Assembly (NCBI GenBank): GCA_017430225.1
Contig: JAFRNK010000068.1
Coordinates: 1-39,593, forward strand
Direction: 5' to 3'
DNA from: Clostridia bacterium
Lineage (GTDB): Bacteria; Bacillota; Clostridia; Christensenellales; Aristaeellaceae
Length of the DNA stretch: 39,593 bases
The notes beneath the pieces were generated by a model. It made no database searches. It was not told where the DNA came from and saw only the letters and a program-made list of their open reading frames with translations. Below, piece by piece: positions 7,493-15,890 of the stretch (position 1 is its first letter; each line of letters opens with the position of its first letter). The position numbers and the translations under genes are program-made.

Positions 7493-8410
7493 ATGGACCT
7501 GCACCTGCTTGAAAACATCGTCTGCATCGCGGACGAAAAGAGCATCACCCGCGCGGCGGAAAAGCGGTTCGTGACCCAGAGCGCGCTCAACCAGCAGCTG
7601 CAGAAGCTGGAAGAGGAGCTGGGCACGCCGCTGTTCGTACGCGCCCGCGGCAACTGGCAGCCCACCGAGGCCGGCGAAGCCTACCTGGCTGCCGCCCGTG
7701 AAATGCTCAGACTCAAAAAGGACGCTTACGCGCGTATCGCCGACGCCGCCGACAGGAACACCCGCCATCTGGCAGTCGGGCTGATCCCCGAACGCGGGGT
7801 GGAGATGTTCACAGCCGTCTATCCCGCCTTCCATCAGGCGTTCCCGCACATGCAGGTCGAGCCTGTGGAATGCAACGTCGCCGCCATGCAGTGCCTGATC
7901 ACCGCGGGGCACCTCGACCTTGGGCTGGCGACGCTGACCGAAACCCAGAAGGACGGCAACGTCTATCATCCCCTGGCGGAAGAAGAGATTTACCTCGCGG
8001 TTCCCGCCGGACATCCCCTGGCGGAGGGCGGAAACCCCGACCCGCGCTTCGCGCCGGAGACCAGCCTCAGCCGCTTCGCGGATGAGCCGTTCGTGCGGAT
8101 CTACCGGCGCTCGACGCTCTTCGCTCTGACCGAAGGCCTTTTCGAAGAGGCCGGTTTCAGTCCGCGCGTCCTGTTTTCGACCGCGAGCAACCTGAGCAAA
8201 TACCGCATCGTCTCCCTCGGCCTGGGCTGCGCGCTCCTCCCGGCAGTCTACGCGGCATCCGACGGCAGTGTCGTCTATTTCCGCCTGCCAGGCAAACCTC
8301 GCTGGCAAATCACCCTCTGCAGCCGCAAGGACGGATACCTGGGCAAACCGGAGCAAATTTATCTGGAACTGTGCCGCGAATACTGGCAGAAAAAACTCTT
8401 TCAGGAATGA
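7493..8410 (+). CDS. LysR-family transcriptional regulator
   Basis: A 305-residue regulator. Residues 1-60 are the winged helix-turn-helix (MDLHLLENIVCIADEKSITR, then SALNQQLQKLEEELGTPLFVR), followed by the coiled linker and a substrate-binding-like effector domain from about residue 90. The open frame extends upstream to 7376, but AAGGAGA at 7481-7487 and the conserved N-terminus fix the start at 7493. It faces the GlpA-like operon, whose promoter overlaps its own, so it likely controls that operon in response to a glycerol-related or other small acid; this is inferred from position only. Confidence 0.9.
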   Translation: MDLHLLENIVCIADEKSITRAAEKRFVTQSALNQQLQKLEEELGTPLFVRARGNWQPTEAGEAYLAAAREMLRLKKDAYARIADAADRNTRHLAVGLIPERGVEMFTAVYPAFHQAFPHMQVEPVECNVAAMQCLITAGHLDLGLATLTETQKDGNVYHPLAEEEIYLAVPAGHPLAEGGNPDPRFAPETSLSRFADEPFVRIYRRSTLFALTEGLFEEAGFSPRVLFSTASNLSKYRIVSLGLGCALLPAVYAASDGSVVYFRLPGKPRWQITLCSRKDGYLGKPEQIYLELCREYWQKKLFQE

Positions 8411-8480
8411 ACCTTTTCCTTCCGATGAACGATCATATCAGTGAAAGGCCGGACAGTGAGGCCTGAAAGGAGGGAAAGCC

Positions 8481-9761
8481 GTGGACGAATTTGAAGCATT
8501 GCTCGCCGCGTATACACCGGCAGTCGAACGCTGGGTGAAATTCCGGGTGCGCAGCCTGCACGACGCCGAGGACATCCTGCAGGAGACTTATCTGGCCGCC
8601 TACCAGGCTTTCCCCCGCCTGGCAGATCACGGCGCTTTCCGGCCATGGCTGCTCGGCATCGCCCGCAACAAATGGGTGAACTGGGTACGCGCCCAATCCC
8701 GGCGGCCCGAACTGTCGGTCGACACCCTGCCGGAACGTGCGGAAGCCCCCCCGCCCGAAACCGCAGTGGAAGAGACGCTGGCGAGCCTGCCCGAGCGCGA
8801 CCGGATGATGCTCAGCCTGTTCTACCGCCGTCAGCTGCCGCAGAAGGCGATTGCGGAACGCCTGGCGATCCCAGAAGGCACCGTCAAAAGCCGCCTGAAC
8901 ACCGCGCGCTCGCATTTCCGTGCCGCCTATCCATACCCACCGAAAGGAGAAAGCATTATGAAGAAGAGTTTACCTGAATATCTGCCTGAATATACGATCC
9001 GCTGGAAGCGTGAAGCTCCCTTCCCCGTCGTGTGGGAAGAACTGATGGGCTGGTTTATCGTACCCAAGCCCGGCGAACAGCTGACCTGGGGCATGTACGA
9101 CCTGCCGTCCCGGAAACTGGACGTCGGATACGACATGCGGGTGACCGGCAAGGCCAGCGTCCACGGTCTCGAAGGCGTATCCATCACCGCGAAAGTGCTC
9201 CCGTCCTCAGCGCCCGCTCAGGACGGCCCGATCGCCGACGCGGTCGAACAGTCCGGCGCGGAGGAAGAGGAATGGACCTTCGTCGCCCAGCTGGCGAACG
9301 GCTATACCCGGTTCCTGTCCGCCGAACGGATGGAGAACGGCGTACGCACGCTGACCACCTTCCTGGACGGCGACGATTTCATGCTCAACTGGGGTTTCGG
9401 CGAAAACAACTGCGGCAATCCCATCCACATTTCGCCGAAGGGCCTCATTACCCGCAAAGGCGCGGACATCCACGCGGAACGTCCTGACGTCGATATGGTC
9501 GGCCGCTGCGGGGTCACGCTGGACGGAAAAACTTATGATACCGTCTGCGTCATGGATCTTGAGCAATATAATGAGGGTGTCGTCTCCGAGCAGTACCTCG
9601 GCCGCGACGGACGCACCGTGCTCTGGCGGCGCTTCAACCGTGACGACTGGGCAATTGACCGATACGGAAAACCCTGGTCCGCCCTGCTGCCGGACAACGA
9701 GCAGATCACTGTCAACGGCCAGCGCTACGTGCACTGGTATGACTGTATCTGCATCAGATAA
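8481..9761 (+). CDS. ECF sigma factor continuous with an unrecognised C-terminal domain
   Basis: A 426-residue open frame. Residues 1-75 are sigma region 2 (DAEDILQETYLAAYQAF, then FRPWLLGIARNKWVNWVR); residues 105-155 are region 4 with the helix-turn-helix (PQKAIAERLAIPEGTVKSRL). From M160 a 267-residue part begins (MKKSLPEYLPEYTIRW) that I do not recognise; it has no membrane helix and no zinc-finger anti-sigma motif. AAAGGAG at 8943-8949, eight bases before the ATG at 8958, could start this part separately. The stretch joining the two halves is simply the translated ribosome site, suggesting two once-separate genes. The start is GTG 8481 after AAAGGAGGG. Confidence 0.75.
   Translation: MDEFEALLAAYTPAVERWVKFRVRSLHDAEDILQETYLAAYQAFPRLADHGAFRPWLLGIARNKWVNWVRAQSRRPELSVDTLPERAEAPPPETAVEETLASLPERDRMMLSLFYRRQLPQKAIAERLAIPEGTVKSRLNTARSHFRAAYPYPPKGESIMKKSLPEYLPEYTIRWKREAPFPVVWEELMGWFIVPKPGEQLTWGMYDLPSRKLDVGYDMRVTGKASVHGLEGVSITAKVLPSSAPAQDGPIADAVEQSGAEEEEWTFVAQLANGYTRFLSAERMENGVRTLTTFLDGDDFMLNWGFGENNCGNPIHISPKGLITRKGADIHAERPDVDMVGRCGVTLDGKTYDTVCVMDLEQYNEGVVSEQYLGRDGRTVLWRRFNRDDWAIDRYGKPWSALLPDNEQITVNGQRYVHWYDCICIR
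8943..8960 (+). promoter_or_regulatory. Internal ribosome binding site and ATG within the sigma-factor frame
   Basis: AAAGGAG at 8943-8949 lies eight bases before an in-frame ATG at 8958. It would allow the C-terminal 267 residues to be made as a separate protein in addition to, or instead of, the fusion. Confidence 0.55.
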
Positions 9762-9768
9762 AACCAAA

Positions 9769-9838
9769 AGCCGTTCCCCCGTCGGACGCGGGGGAACGGC
9801 TCTGTTTGACTGCAGGCTGACTTCCTGCAGTCTTTTTT
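9769..9838. terminator. Paired terminators between convergent genes
   Basis: AGCCGTTCCCCC (9769-9780) pairs with GGGGGAACGGCT (9790-9801); on the minus strand it is followed by TTTTGGTTT, so it suits the minus-strand importer. GACTGCAGG (9808-9816) pairs with CCTGCAGTC (9824-9832) and is followed by six Ts, so it suits the plus-strand sigma gene. Confidence 0.85.
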
Positions 9839-9843
9839 GCTGA

Positions 9844-10998
9844 TCAGTTGCGGTGAGCGATCCAGTAGTCGCGGACGTCTTCGATGTTGTTGTAGATGTA
9901 ATCGAAGTCGATCTCCCAGAGCGGGATATCATTCAGATCAAGGTTGCCTTCGGCATTCGGATTCTCCGGGCGTACGGACCAGGAGCCCAGGGAGACCAGC
10001 GGCGCGTAGCCGGCGCCCTTGCCGTCCTCGCCGCCCAGCCAGAACTTGATGAACAGCTTCGCGGCGTTCGGATGCTCGCACTCGTTGGCGATGCCCACGA
10101 AGTTCAGCGCGGGGATACCGTTGGAAACGCTCATTTTTTCGGGGCCGTAGTTGATGGCATAACCGTCGGCGGCCTTGCGCAGTTTCACGGAAGAGGAGTA
10201 GCCCACAGGCGGCTTCTCCTGGCCCTTGGCGCCGACCAGTTCAATGACCTCGTCAGAGCCGGAAGCCATGATCGGGTTGTTGGCCAGGAAACGCTTGATG
10301 AACGCATAACCAGCGTTGGGCTCGTCCGCGGCCAGCTTGATCGGCTCGCCGAACACGCGCTCATAATCCGCGGCCATTTCATCAGCATGCTGCACCATCG
10401 CGGTCAGCGGCGCGCAGTAAGCGTCATTCTTCGCGGCATCCTGATACACGACCTTGCCGCGCCATTCTTCCTTGGTGAGATCCCACCAAGAGGTGATGGG
10501 GCAGGCGTCGTAGACTTCGGTGTTGTAGAACCAGAGGTTCAGCTCCAGCATGAGGGGCGTGAGGGTCAGGTAGGATTCCGGCACGTTGCCGAAGATGGAA
10601 GCCGGCTCATAGTTGTGCAGCATGCCCTTGCCGAAGATCTCGAAGGTGTACTCGCCGACCTGCTCCTTGGAGTGGATGATGTCCGCATTGTGGCGGCCGC
10701 CGTTGTACTCGGTCACGAACTGGTCCTTCAGCGTGCCGGAGGAGATGTCGTGAACTTCCACTTCGATGCCCGGATAAGCTTCATTGAAAGCGTTCGCGAC
10801 TTTCTGCGTACGGCTGGAGATGGTGTAGATGACCAGCTTGCCTTCCGCTTTGGCCTTCTCGTACAGTTCGTCCATGGGCTCGTCCAGGTTCAGCCCGTTG
10901 TCCTCAGCCCACTTGTCTTCCTTCTCTCCGGCGAACGCCAGGGAGCAGGCGGACAGGACCAGCATGAGCACCATGAGGATTGCCAACAGTTTCTTCAT
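9844..10998 (-). CDS. Extracellular solute-binding lipoprotein (Fe3+/phosphonate-type importer)
   Basis: A 384-residue binding protein for the importer encoded upstream. The signal peptide ends in a lipobox LSAC, making C18 the probable lipid anchor; an AFA site follows. The mature part resembles AfuA/FbpA-like and aminoethylphosphonate-type proteins: KLVIYTISSRTQKVANAFNE near residue 54, VEVHDISSGTLKDQF, NADIIHSKEQ, and ASGSDEVIELV. I do not see the consecutive tyrosines that define ferric-binding FbpA, so iron is not assured. It lies 90 bases after the ATPase gene, last in the minus-strand operon, and ends at the paired terminators. Confidence 0.85.
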   Translation of the reverse strand: MKKLLAILMVLMLVLSACSLAFAGEKEDKWAEDNGLNLDEPMDELYEKAKAEGKLVIYTISSRTQKVANAFNEAYPGIEVEVHDISSGTLKDQFVTEYNGGRHNADIIHSKEQVGEYTFEIFGKGMLHNYEPASIFGNVPESYLTLTPLMLELNLWFYNTEVYDACPITSWWDLTKEEWRGKVVYQDAAKNDAYCAPLTAMVQHADEMAADYERVFGEPIKLAADEPNAGYAFIKRFLANNPIMASGSDEVIELVGAKGQEKPPVGYSSSVKLRKAADGYAINYGPEKMSVSNGIPALNFVGIANECEHPNAAKLFIKFWLGGEDGKGAGYAPLVSLGSWSVRPENPNAEGNLDLNDIPLWEIDFDYIYNNIEDVRDYWIAHRN

Positions 10999-11088
10999 AA
11001 ACAGGTTCCTCCTTTTAGTGATGGTTGATATATGTCAGCCTCTTGCCCGAGGCAAACAGACAGTATTGTGAGTCTCGCATGCGCCTGC

Positions 11089-12219
11089 TCAGAATTCCCC
11101 GGTATCGGCCAACTTGATGAGCGCGCCGCTGCCGGAATCGAAGACGTTCACCAGGCGCTGGTCCAGGGTCAGCCAGACCTCTTCGTCCGCGCGGTAGTGC
11201 CGGATGCCGACCTGCTTGCCCAGGAAGTTGTGACCGCCGATCACGAGCTGGATGAGCGTCTCCGAGCCCGCGGGCATGCCCGAATACACCCGCGCCTTGA
11301 TCGCGCCGGGCTTTTCCGTACGCGAGATATGGATCTGCTCCGGGCGAAAACCCACGCGGCAGGAGAACGCGCTGGATGCGGGCGTCGCGTCCGTGAACTG
11401 CTCCTTGTCGAACACCATCGTACCGAGTGCACTCGTAACGGTCATGCAGCCGTTTTCGACTTTCGCGTCGCCATCGATCAGGTTGATGCGCGGATTGCCG
11501 ATGAATTCCGCCACCCGCAGGGAAGCGGGGTTCTGGTACAGTTCCATCGGCGGAGCGACCTGTTCGATCGCCCCTTCAAAGAAGATCGCAATGCGCGTGG
11601 ACATCGTCAGCGCTTCGACCTGGTCGTGGGTCACATAGATGACCGTGGTGCCCATTTCCTGGTGCAGGCGTTTGAGCTCGCTGCGCATATCGATGCGCAG
11701 CTTGGCGTCGAGGTTGGAGAGCGGCTCGTCCAGCAGCAGCAGGTTGGGCGACCCCGCGATGGCGCGCGCGATGGCTACGCGCTGCTGCTGTCCGCCGGAG
11801 AGTTCCGAGGGATAGCGTTCCGCGTACTTGTCGATCTGCATGCGTTCAAGTGCGCTGTGTACGAGGGTGTTGATCTCCTGCTTGCTCTTTTTCGCCACCT
11901 TCAGTCCGAAAGCCACGTTGTCGAATACCGTCATGTGCGGCCACAGCGCGTAAGACTGGAACACCAGGTTCAGCCCGCGCTTGGCCGGGGACTCGAAAAA
12001 CAGCTCCTCCCCGTTGACGATCACGCGGCCGTCCATGGTAATAATGCCGCTCTGCGGTTTCTCAAGGCCCGCGATCACGCGCAGGGTCGTCGTCTTGCCG
12101 CAGCCGGACGGCCCGAGGAGCGTCATGAATTCGCCGTCCTCGATGGTCAGGTTCACGTCCTTCAGCACACGATTGCTGCCATAGTATTTATTGATGTTTT
12201 TCAGTTCAATGCGGCTCAT
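11089..12219 (-). CDS. ABC transporter ATP-binding protein (FbpC/PotA type)
   Basis: A 376-residue ATPase energising the double permease. Walker A is GPSGCGKTT (36-44), the signature LSGGQ is at 140-144, Walker B ends in D164-E165, and the switch histidine is in YVTHDQ. The region from about residue 240 is a TOBE/MOP-type regulatory domain (RVGFRPEQIHISRTE), as in the spermidine, iron and sugar importers. It starts nine bases after the permease gene stop, with the expected operon order permease-ATPase-binding protein. All catalytic motifs look intact; the ligand of the TOBE domain is unknown. Confidence 0.92.
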   Translation of the reverse strand: MSRIELKNINKYYGSNRVLKDVNLTIEDGEFMTLLGPSGCGKTTTLRVIAGLEKPQSGIITMDGRVIVNGEELFFESPAKRGLNLVFQSYALWPHMTVFDNVAFGLKVAKKSKQEINTLVHSALERMQIDKYAERYPSELSGGQQQRVAIARAIAGSPNLLLLDEPLSNLDAKLRIDMRSELKRLHQEMGTTVIYVTHDQVEALTMSTRIAIFFEGAIEQVAPPMELYQNPASLRVAEFIGNPRINLIDGDAKVENGCMTVTSALGTMVFDKEQFTDATPASSAFSCRVGFRPEQIHISRTEKPGAIKARVYSGMPAGSETLIQLVIGGHNFLGKQVGIRHYRADEEVWLTLDQRLVNVFDSGSGALIKLADTGEF

Positions 12220-12228
12220 ATCGTTACC

Positions 12229-14073
12229 TCACATTCCGCCCGCGATATCGGCGTGGAAGAATTTGTTGGCGATCCAGTAGAAGAAGAACACCATCACGAA
12301 CATGACGATGGACACGGCGCTGGCCGGCTGCTGGAAGCCGCTGTTGGAGTAGGTGTACGCCATGTAGGGCAGCGTCGCCTGGCTGGGGCTCATCAGGATG
12401 ACGATCAGATCCAGTTCCTTCATGATGCTGATCAGGATCAGCATGAGCCCGCTCATGAACCCGTTCTTGGCCAGCGGGAACACGATGCGCGCGAACCTGG
12501 TCACGAAGTTCGCGCCGGCCAGCTGGCCCGCCTCTTCCAGCTCCGTGCTGATCTGCAGCATGTTGCTGGTGCCCGCGCGGGAGGCGAAGGGCAGGTGCTT
12601 GACGATGGACACGAGCACGAGGATGGTGAACGTGCCGTACAGGGAGGGCACGACCGGGATCGACAGCCCGAAGATGTTCAGGTACCGCGTGTTCATGAAC
12701 ATGGCCAGGTACATACTGCCGAAAGCGATCGACGGGATCAGGTAGGGAATAAACACGAGTTGCTCGACGAGCTTGCCGCTGCGCAGCTGCCGGCCGCGGG
12801 AGTTGATATAGCCGAGCATCTGGCCGCAGACAGTCGCGATGATGGACGTGAAGCCCACCAGCATCAGCGTGTTCTTCACATACATCCAGAACTGGTCGTA
12901 TTTGAACACGCCAGGCAGGCCGTCGGCGATGTTCGGGTCCGCGTCTCCGATCCAATAATGCAGGGTAAAGTTAGACAGGCCGTAATCGCCCGCGCGGAGC
13001 ATAAAGGTCTGGTACAGCAGGATGACCAGCGGGAGCACCACCGCGACCAGCAGGAACAGGATCAGCAGCGCCACGATAGGCCATTTCCATTTGCCGAGCG
13101 GCAGCAGGGTCGAACGCCCGCCTTTGCCGCCGATGGTCGCGTAAGACTTCCGGGAGCCGATCAGCTTCTGGTTGATGAAGATATTGATGGACGCGAGCAG
13201 GATCAGCACCAGGCTGATGGCGAAACCAGTGCCCTTCTGCCGCTGGATGGTGGAATACAGGGAGGTGGAGATGGTATAATAATTCACCTTCAGGCCCAGG
13301 AAGGACGGCACACCGAAGGTGCCCATCGACTTGGAGAAGGTCAGGATGAAGCTGGACAGAATCGCCGGCAGCACCAGCGGGAAGGTGATTCTGCGCAGGA
13401 TCAGCGTCTTGCCCGCGCCGATGATCTCACCCATCTCCTCGAGTTCGGAGTTGACAGACCTGAGCGCCGCAGAAACCAGCAGGTAAGCATAGGCGTAATA
13501 GTGGATCGACAGCACGATGATGATTGCCACCGGTCCGTAAGCCAGCCAGTCCGGGGACTGGATGCCCAGATAGCTGAGGAAGCCCGCCGCGCCGCCGATG
13601 GTTTCGTTACGGAACACCGTCAGCCAGGCCATGGACTTGCACCAGGACGGCAGCATATAGGGGATGATGATCGCCAGCGAGAAGAAATTCTTGCCCGGCA
13701 GGTCCGTCCTGACCATCAGCCAGGCGACCAGCGCGCCGATGGTGATTGAGACCATGCTGGTGGTCAGCGCGATGATCAGGGAATTTTTCAGCGGGATCCA
13801 GAACAGGTTGCGCGAAACGTCGCTGAACAGGAGGCGCGTCCAGTAATAGAGCGTGAACTCGCCCTCCGTGCCGCCTTTGACGCGCCGCAGATCCGACGCC
13901 GCCAGCGTCAGCGTGGTTTTGATCATCTCCCCCAGCGGGACCACGATCAGGTAAACCAGCAGGATCAGCGCGATCAGCGTGATGATATTATACGGGTTGG
14001 TAAACGTATTGCGCAGACGGTTTTTGAAGCGCCTTTTGCGTGAGAACGGCTGCTCCAACGCGGTCTGGGTCAT
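12229..14073 (-). CDS. Fe3+/phosphonate-type ABC permease with two fused transmembrane domains
   Basis: A 614-residue membrane protein made of two tandem BPD_transp_1 halves. The first hydrophobic helix is at about residues 32-52. An EAA-type loop appears in the first half (ELEEMGEIIGAGKTLILRRI) and in the second (ELEEAGQLAGANFVTRFARI), each facing the ATPase. Double-length permeases of this kind are typical of the FbpB/AfuB and 2-aminoethylphosphonate groups. AAGGAGGTG stands just upstream of the ATG at 14073. First gene of the operon. Two near-identical EAA loops in one polypeptide argue for an ancient internal duplication, normal for the family. Confidence 0.9.
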   Translation of the reverse strand: MTQTALEQPFSRKRRFKNRLRNTFTNPYNIITLIALILLVYLIVVPLGEMIKTTLTLAASDLRRVKGGTEGEFTLYYWTRLLFSDVSRNLFWIPLKNSLIIALTTSMVSITIGALVAWLMVRTDLPGKNFFSLAIIIPYMLPSWCKSMAWLTVFRNETIGGAAGFLSYLGIQSPDWLAYGPVAIIIVLSIHYYAYAYLLVSAALRSVNSELEEMGEIIGAGKTLILRRITFPLVLPAILSSFILTFSKSMGTFGVPSFLGLKVNYYTISTSLYSTIQRQKGTGFAISLVLILLASINIFINQKLIGSRKSYATIGGKGGRSTLLPLGKWKWPIVALLILFLLVAVVLPLVILLYQTFMLRAGDYGLSNFTLHYWIGDADPNIADGLPGVFKYDQFWMYVKNTLMLVGFTSIIATVCGQMLGYINSRGRQLRSGKLVEQLVFIPYLIPSIAFGSMYLAMFMNTRYLNIFGLSIPVVPSLYGTFTILVLVSIVKHLPFASRAGTSNMLQISTELEEAGQLAGANFVTRFARIVFPLAKNGFMSGLMLILISIMKELDLIVILMSPSQATLPYMAYTYSNSGFQQPASAVSIVMFVMVFFFYWIANKFFHADIAGGM

Positions 14074-14178
14074 CGGCGCACCTCCTTCAACCGAATTCAG
14101 GCTTCATATATTTCCGCTCCGGCCGGGATACATCCTGTCAGGGGCAAAGTTTTCAGTCGCTCATTTGTCATCTGTGAT

Positions 14179-14207
14179 AGAATAGCACAATTCCGACATT
14201 TTCGCAA
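14179..14207 (-). promoter_or_regulatory. Predicted promoter of the iron/phosphonate-type importer operon
   Basis: Minus strand: TTGCGA (14207-14202), 17-base spacer, TATTCT (14184-14179), giving a leader of about 100 bases before the permease ATG. Confidence 0.5.
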
Positions 14208-14323
14208 GCGGTCGGGTCAAACCTTTATGCAGCAAGGAGACGGCTGACTCCGCCTTATACCCTTTGCGCTCTGCCTTTTTCACCCCTCCGCGTTCCTTCT
14301 TTGCTTGTTTTACCATCCCGGAC

Positions 14324-14352
14324 TTGATAAATTCCCACGTTTGTACTATTAT
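14324..14352 (+). promoter_or_regulatory. Predicted asnA promoter
   Basis: TTGATA (14324-14329), 17-base spacer, TATTAT (14347-14352), about 48 bases before the asnA ATG. Confidence 0.6.
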
Positions 14353-14399
14353 ATATCTATTCTGTCGCCGCTTTTATCTGCGGCAGGAGGAAGGTGAAC

Positions 14400-15407
14400 A
14401 TGAGCACGGCCGTCATTCCGCACGGATACCGCTCCGTACTGAACCTGTATGAAACACAGGAAGCGATCCAGACCATCAAGAAACTTTTCCAGGGGAACCT
14501 GAGCCACGCCCTGAACCTGAAACGCGTTTCCGCACCGCTGTTTGTGGACAGCGATTCCGGCCTGAACGACAACCTGAACGGCGTCGAACGCCCAGTTTCG
14601 TTTGACATTCTCGAGACCGGCGACAACGCCGAGGTCGTCCATTCCCTCGCGAAATGGAAGCGCCTGGCGCTCAAGCGCTACGACTTCCAGGTCGGCGCCG
14701 GACTGTATACCGATATGAACGCCATCCGGCGCGACGAGACGCTGGACAACCTGCATTCCATCTACGTGGACCAGTGGGACTGGGAAAAGGTCATCCGCGA
14801 GGAGGACCGCAATATGCAGACCCTCAAGGACACGATGGAGCGCATCGTTTCCGCGATCTGCGTGACGCTCGACATGCTGCGCTGGACTTACCCGCAGCTG
14901 CCCGTCCGCCTCGACCGGAACGTGTCTTTCGTGACCAGCCAGGAGCTGGAAGACCTGTACCCCGCCCTGACGCCCAAGGAACGCGAATACCGCTACGTGC
15001 GCGCGCATCCGACCGCCTGCATTTTGCAGATCGGCGCGCCGCTGCGCTCTGGAAAACCGCACGACGGCCGCGCGCCGGACTATGACGACTGGGCGCTGAA
15101 CGGGGACATCCTGTTCTATCACGAGACGCTCGACTGCGCGCTGGAGATCTCCTCCATGGGCATCCGTGTCTCGCCTGCGTCGCTCAGCGAGCAGCTGACC
15201 GCCGCACACGCGGACGAACGGCGCAGCCTGCCCTTCCACCGCATGCTCCTGAACGGCGAACTGCCCTTCACCATGGGCGGCGGCATCGGCCAGAGCCGCC
15301 TGTGCATGCTGCTGCTCGGCAAGGCGCACATCGGTGAAGTCCAGTCCTCCTACTGGGACGCCGATACCCGCAGGATCTGCGACGAAGCCGGCGTCATCCT
15401 GCTCTGA
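14400..15407 (+). CDS. asnA: Aspartate-ammonia ligase (asparagine synthetase A)
   Basis: AsnA makes asparagine from aspartate and free ammonia with ATP hydrolysed to AMP, in the cytoplasm. The 335-residue length and landmarks match: GYRSVLNLYETQEAIQTIKK at the start, LNGVERPVSFDI near residue 60, VHSLAKWKRLAL (81-92), YVDQWDWEKVI, and the class II synthetase-like C-terminal GGGIGQSRLCMLLL. A GTG at 14394 is in frame, but AGGAGG (14385-14390) spaces correctly to ATG 14400. It is followed 61 bases later by a small FakA-like gene that is probably co-transcribed. Confidence 0.95.
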   Translation: MSTAVIPHGYRSVLNLYETQEAIQTIKKLFQGNLSHALNLKRVSAPLFVDSDSGLNDNLNGVERPVSFDILETGDNAEVVHSLAKWKRLALKRYDFQVGAGLYTDMNAIRRDETLDNLHSIYVDQWDWEKVIREEDRNMQTLKDTMERIVSAICVTLDMLRWTYPQLPVRLDRNVSFVTSQELEDLYPALTPKEREYRYVRAHPTACILQIGAPLRSGKPHDGRAPDYDDWALNGDILFYHETLDCALEISSMGIRVSPASLSEQLTAAHADERRSLPFHRMLLNGELPFTMGGGIGQSRLCMLLLGKAHIGEVQSSYWDADTRRICDEAGVILL

Positions 15408-15468
15408 GGAACAGTTCCCCTTATTTCACGCAATATCCTTACACCACATAAAAAGAGAGGTCAGAAAA

Positions 15469-15720
15469 ATGCTTGAATTCCGTTTTGACACCCAGCTGCT
15501 CATCGAAGGCCACGACCTGGACGAGGACAAGATCAACGATTACATCCGCGAAAACATCAAGGGCGACTGCCTGCTGGCCGTCGGCGACGACGAGCTGATC
15601 AAGATCCATTACCACACCAACGAGCCCTGGCAGGTACTCGAGTACTGCGCCACCCTCGGCGACATTTACGACATCGTCGTGGAAAACATGCAGCGCCAGG
15701 AAGACGGACTCCAGGGATAA
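15469..15720 (+). CDS. Small stand-alone protein like the middle domain of fatty-acid kinase FakA
   Basis: An 83-residue protein starting MLEFRFDTQLLIEG. The pattern DCLLAVGDDELIKIHYHTNE followed by PWQVLEYCATLGDIYDIVVENMQRQ closely recalls the segment of FakA/YloV in which a VGDD-L-K-H-HTN motif precedes a NM-RQ ending. It lacks the N-terminal DhaL-type kinase domain and the C-terminal FakB-binding domain, so it cannot be a kinase itself. The frame is open upstream, but no ribosome site supports a longer start; GAGAGG at 15454-15459 lies upstream of ATG 15469. Role unknown; possible binding or regulatory protein. Confidence 0.65.
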   Translation: MLEFRFDTQLLIEGHDLDEDKINDYIRENIKGDCLLAVGDDELIKIHYHTNEPWQVLEYCATLGDIYDIVVENMQRQEDGLQG

Positions 15721-15733
15721 AACATCAGTGAGA

Positions 15734-15847
15734 AGTGATGAGTGAGGAATGAGGAATTTTGAAGAAATTCCCTGCTTTGCTCAGGATTTCGTTTTTGCGG
15801 CGGCGTTTGTGCCGCAGCTCATCACTCATCATTCTTCACTCATCACT
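15734..15847. repeat. Long purine/pyrimidine-armed palindrome
   Basis: A 21-base purine-rich arm (15734-15754, built from AGTGATG and AGTGAGG words) matches the reverse complement of 15827-15847 at 18 of 21 positions by eye. The interior includes a TGCGGC/GCCGCA hairpin. It occupies most of the gap before the next gene. Confidence 0.7.
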
Positions 15848-15890
15848 CAATAGGTTACTTCCGTATTCCGAATGAATTTGGAGGTTTGCT

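Larger units (their letters stand above)
14074..14399. other. Divergent intergenic region between the importer operon and asnA
   Basis: About 325 bases with no supportable gene. It holds one predicted promoter on each strand (14179-14207 minus, 14324-14352 plus). I see no riboswitch or T-box signature that I can defend. Confidence 0.6.

Noticed and set aside
11032-13749. Plus-strand open frame of 905 codons opposite the ABC importer
   Set aside because: Histidine-, aspartate- and glutamine-rich antisense shadow of the confirmed ATPase and permease genes; typical of GC-rich codon bias.
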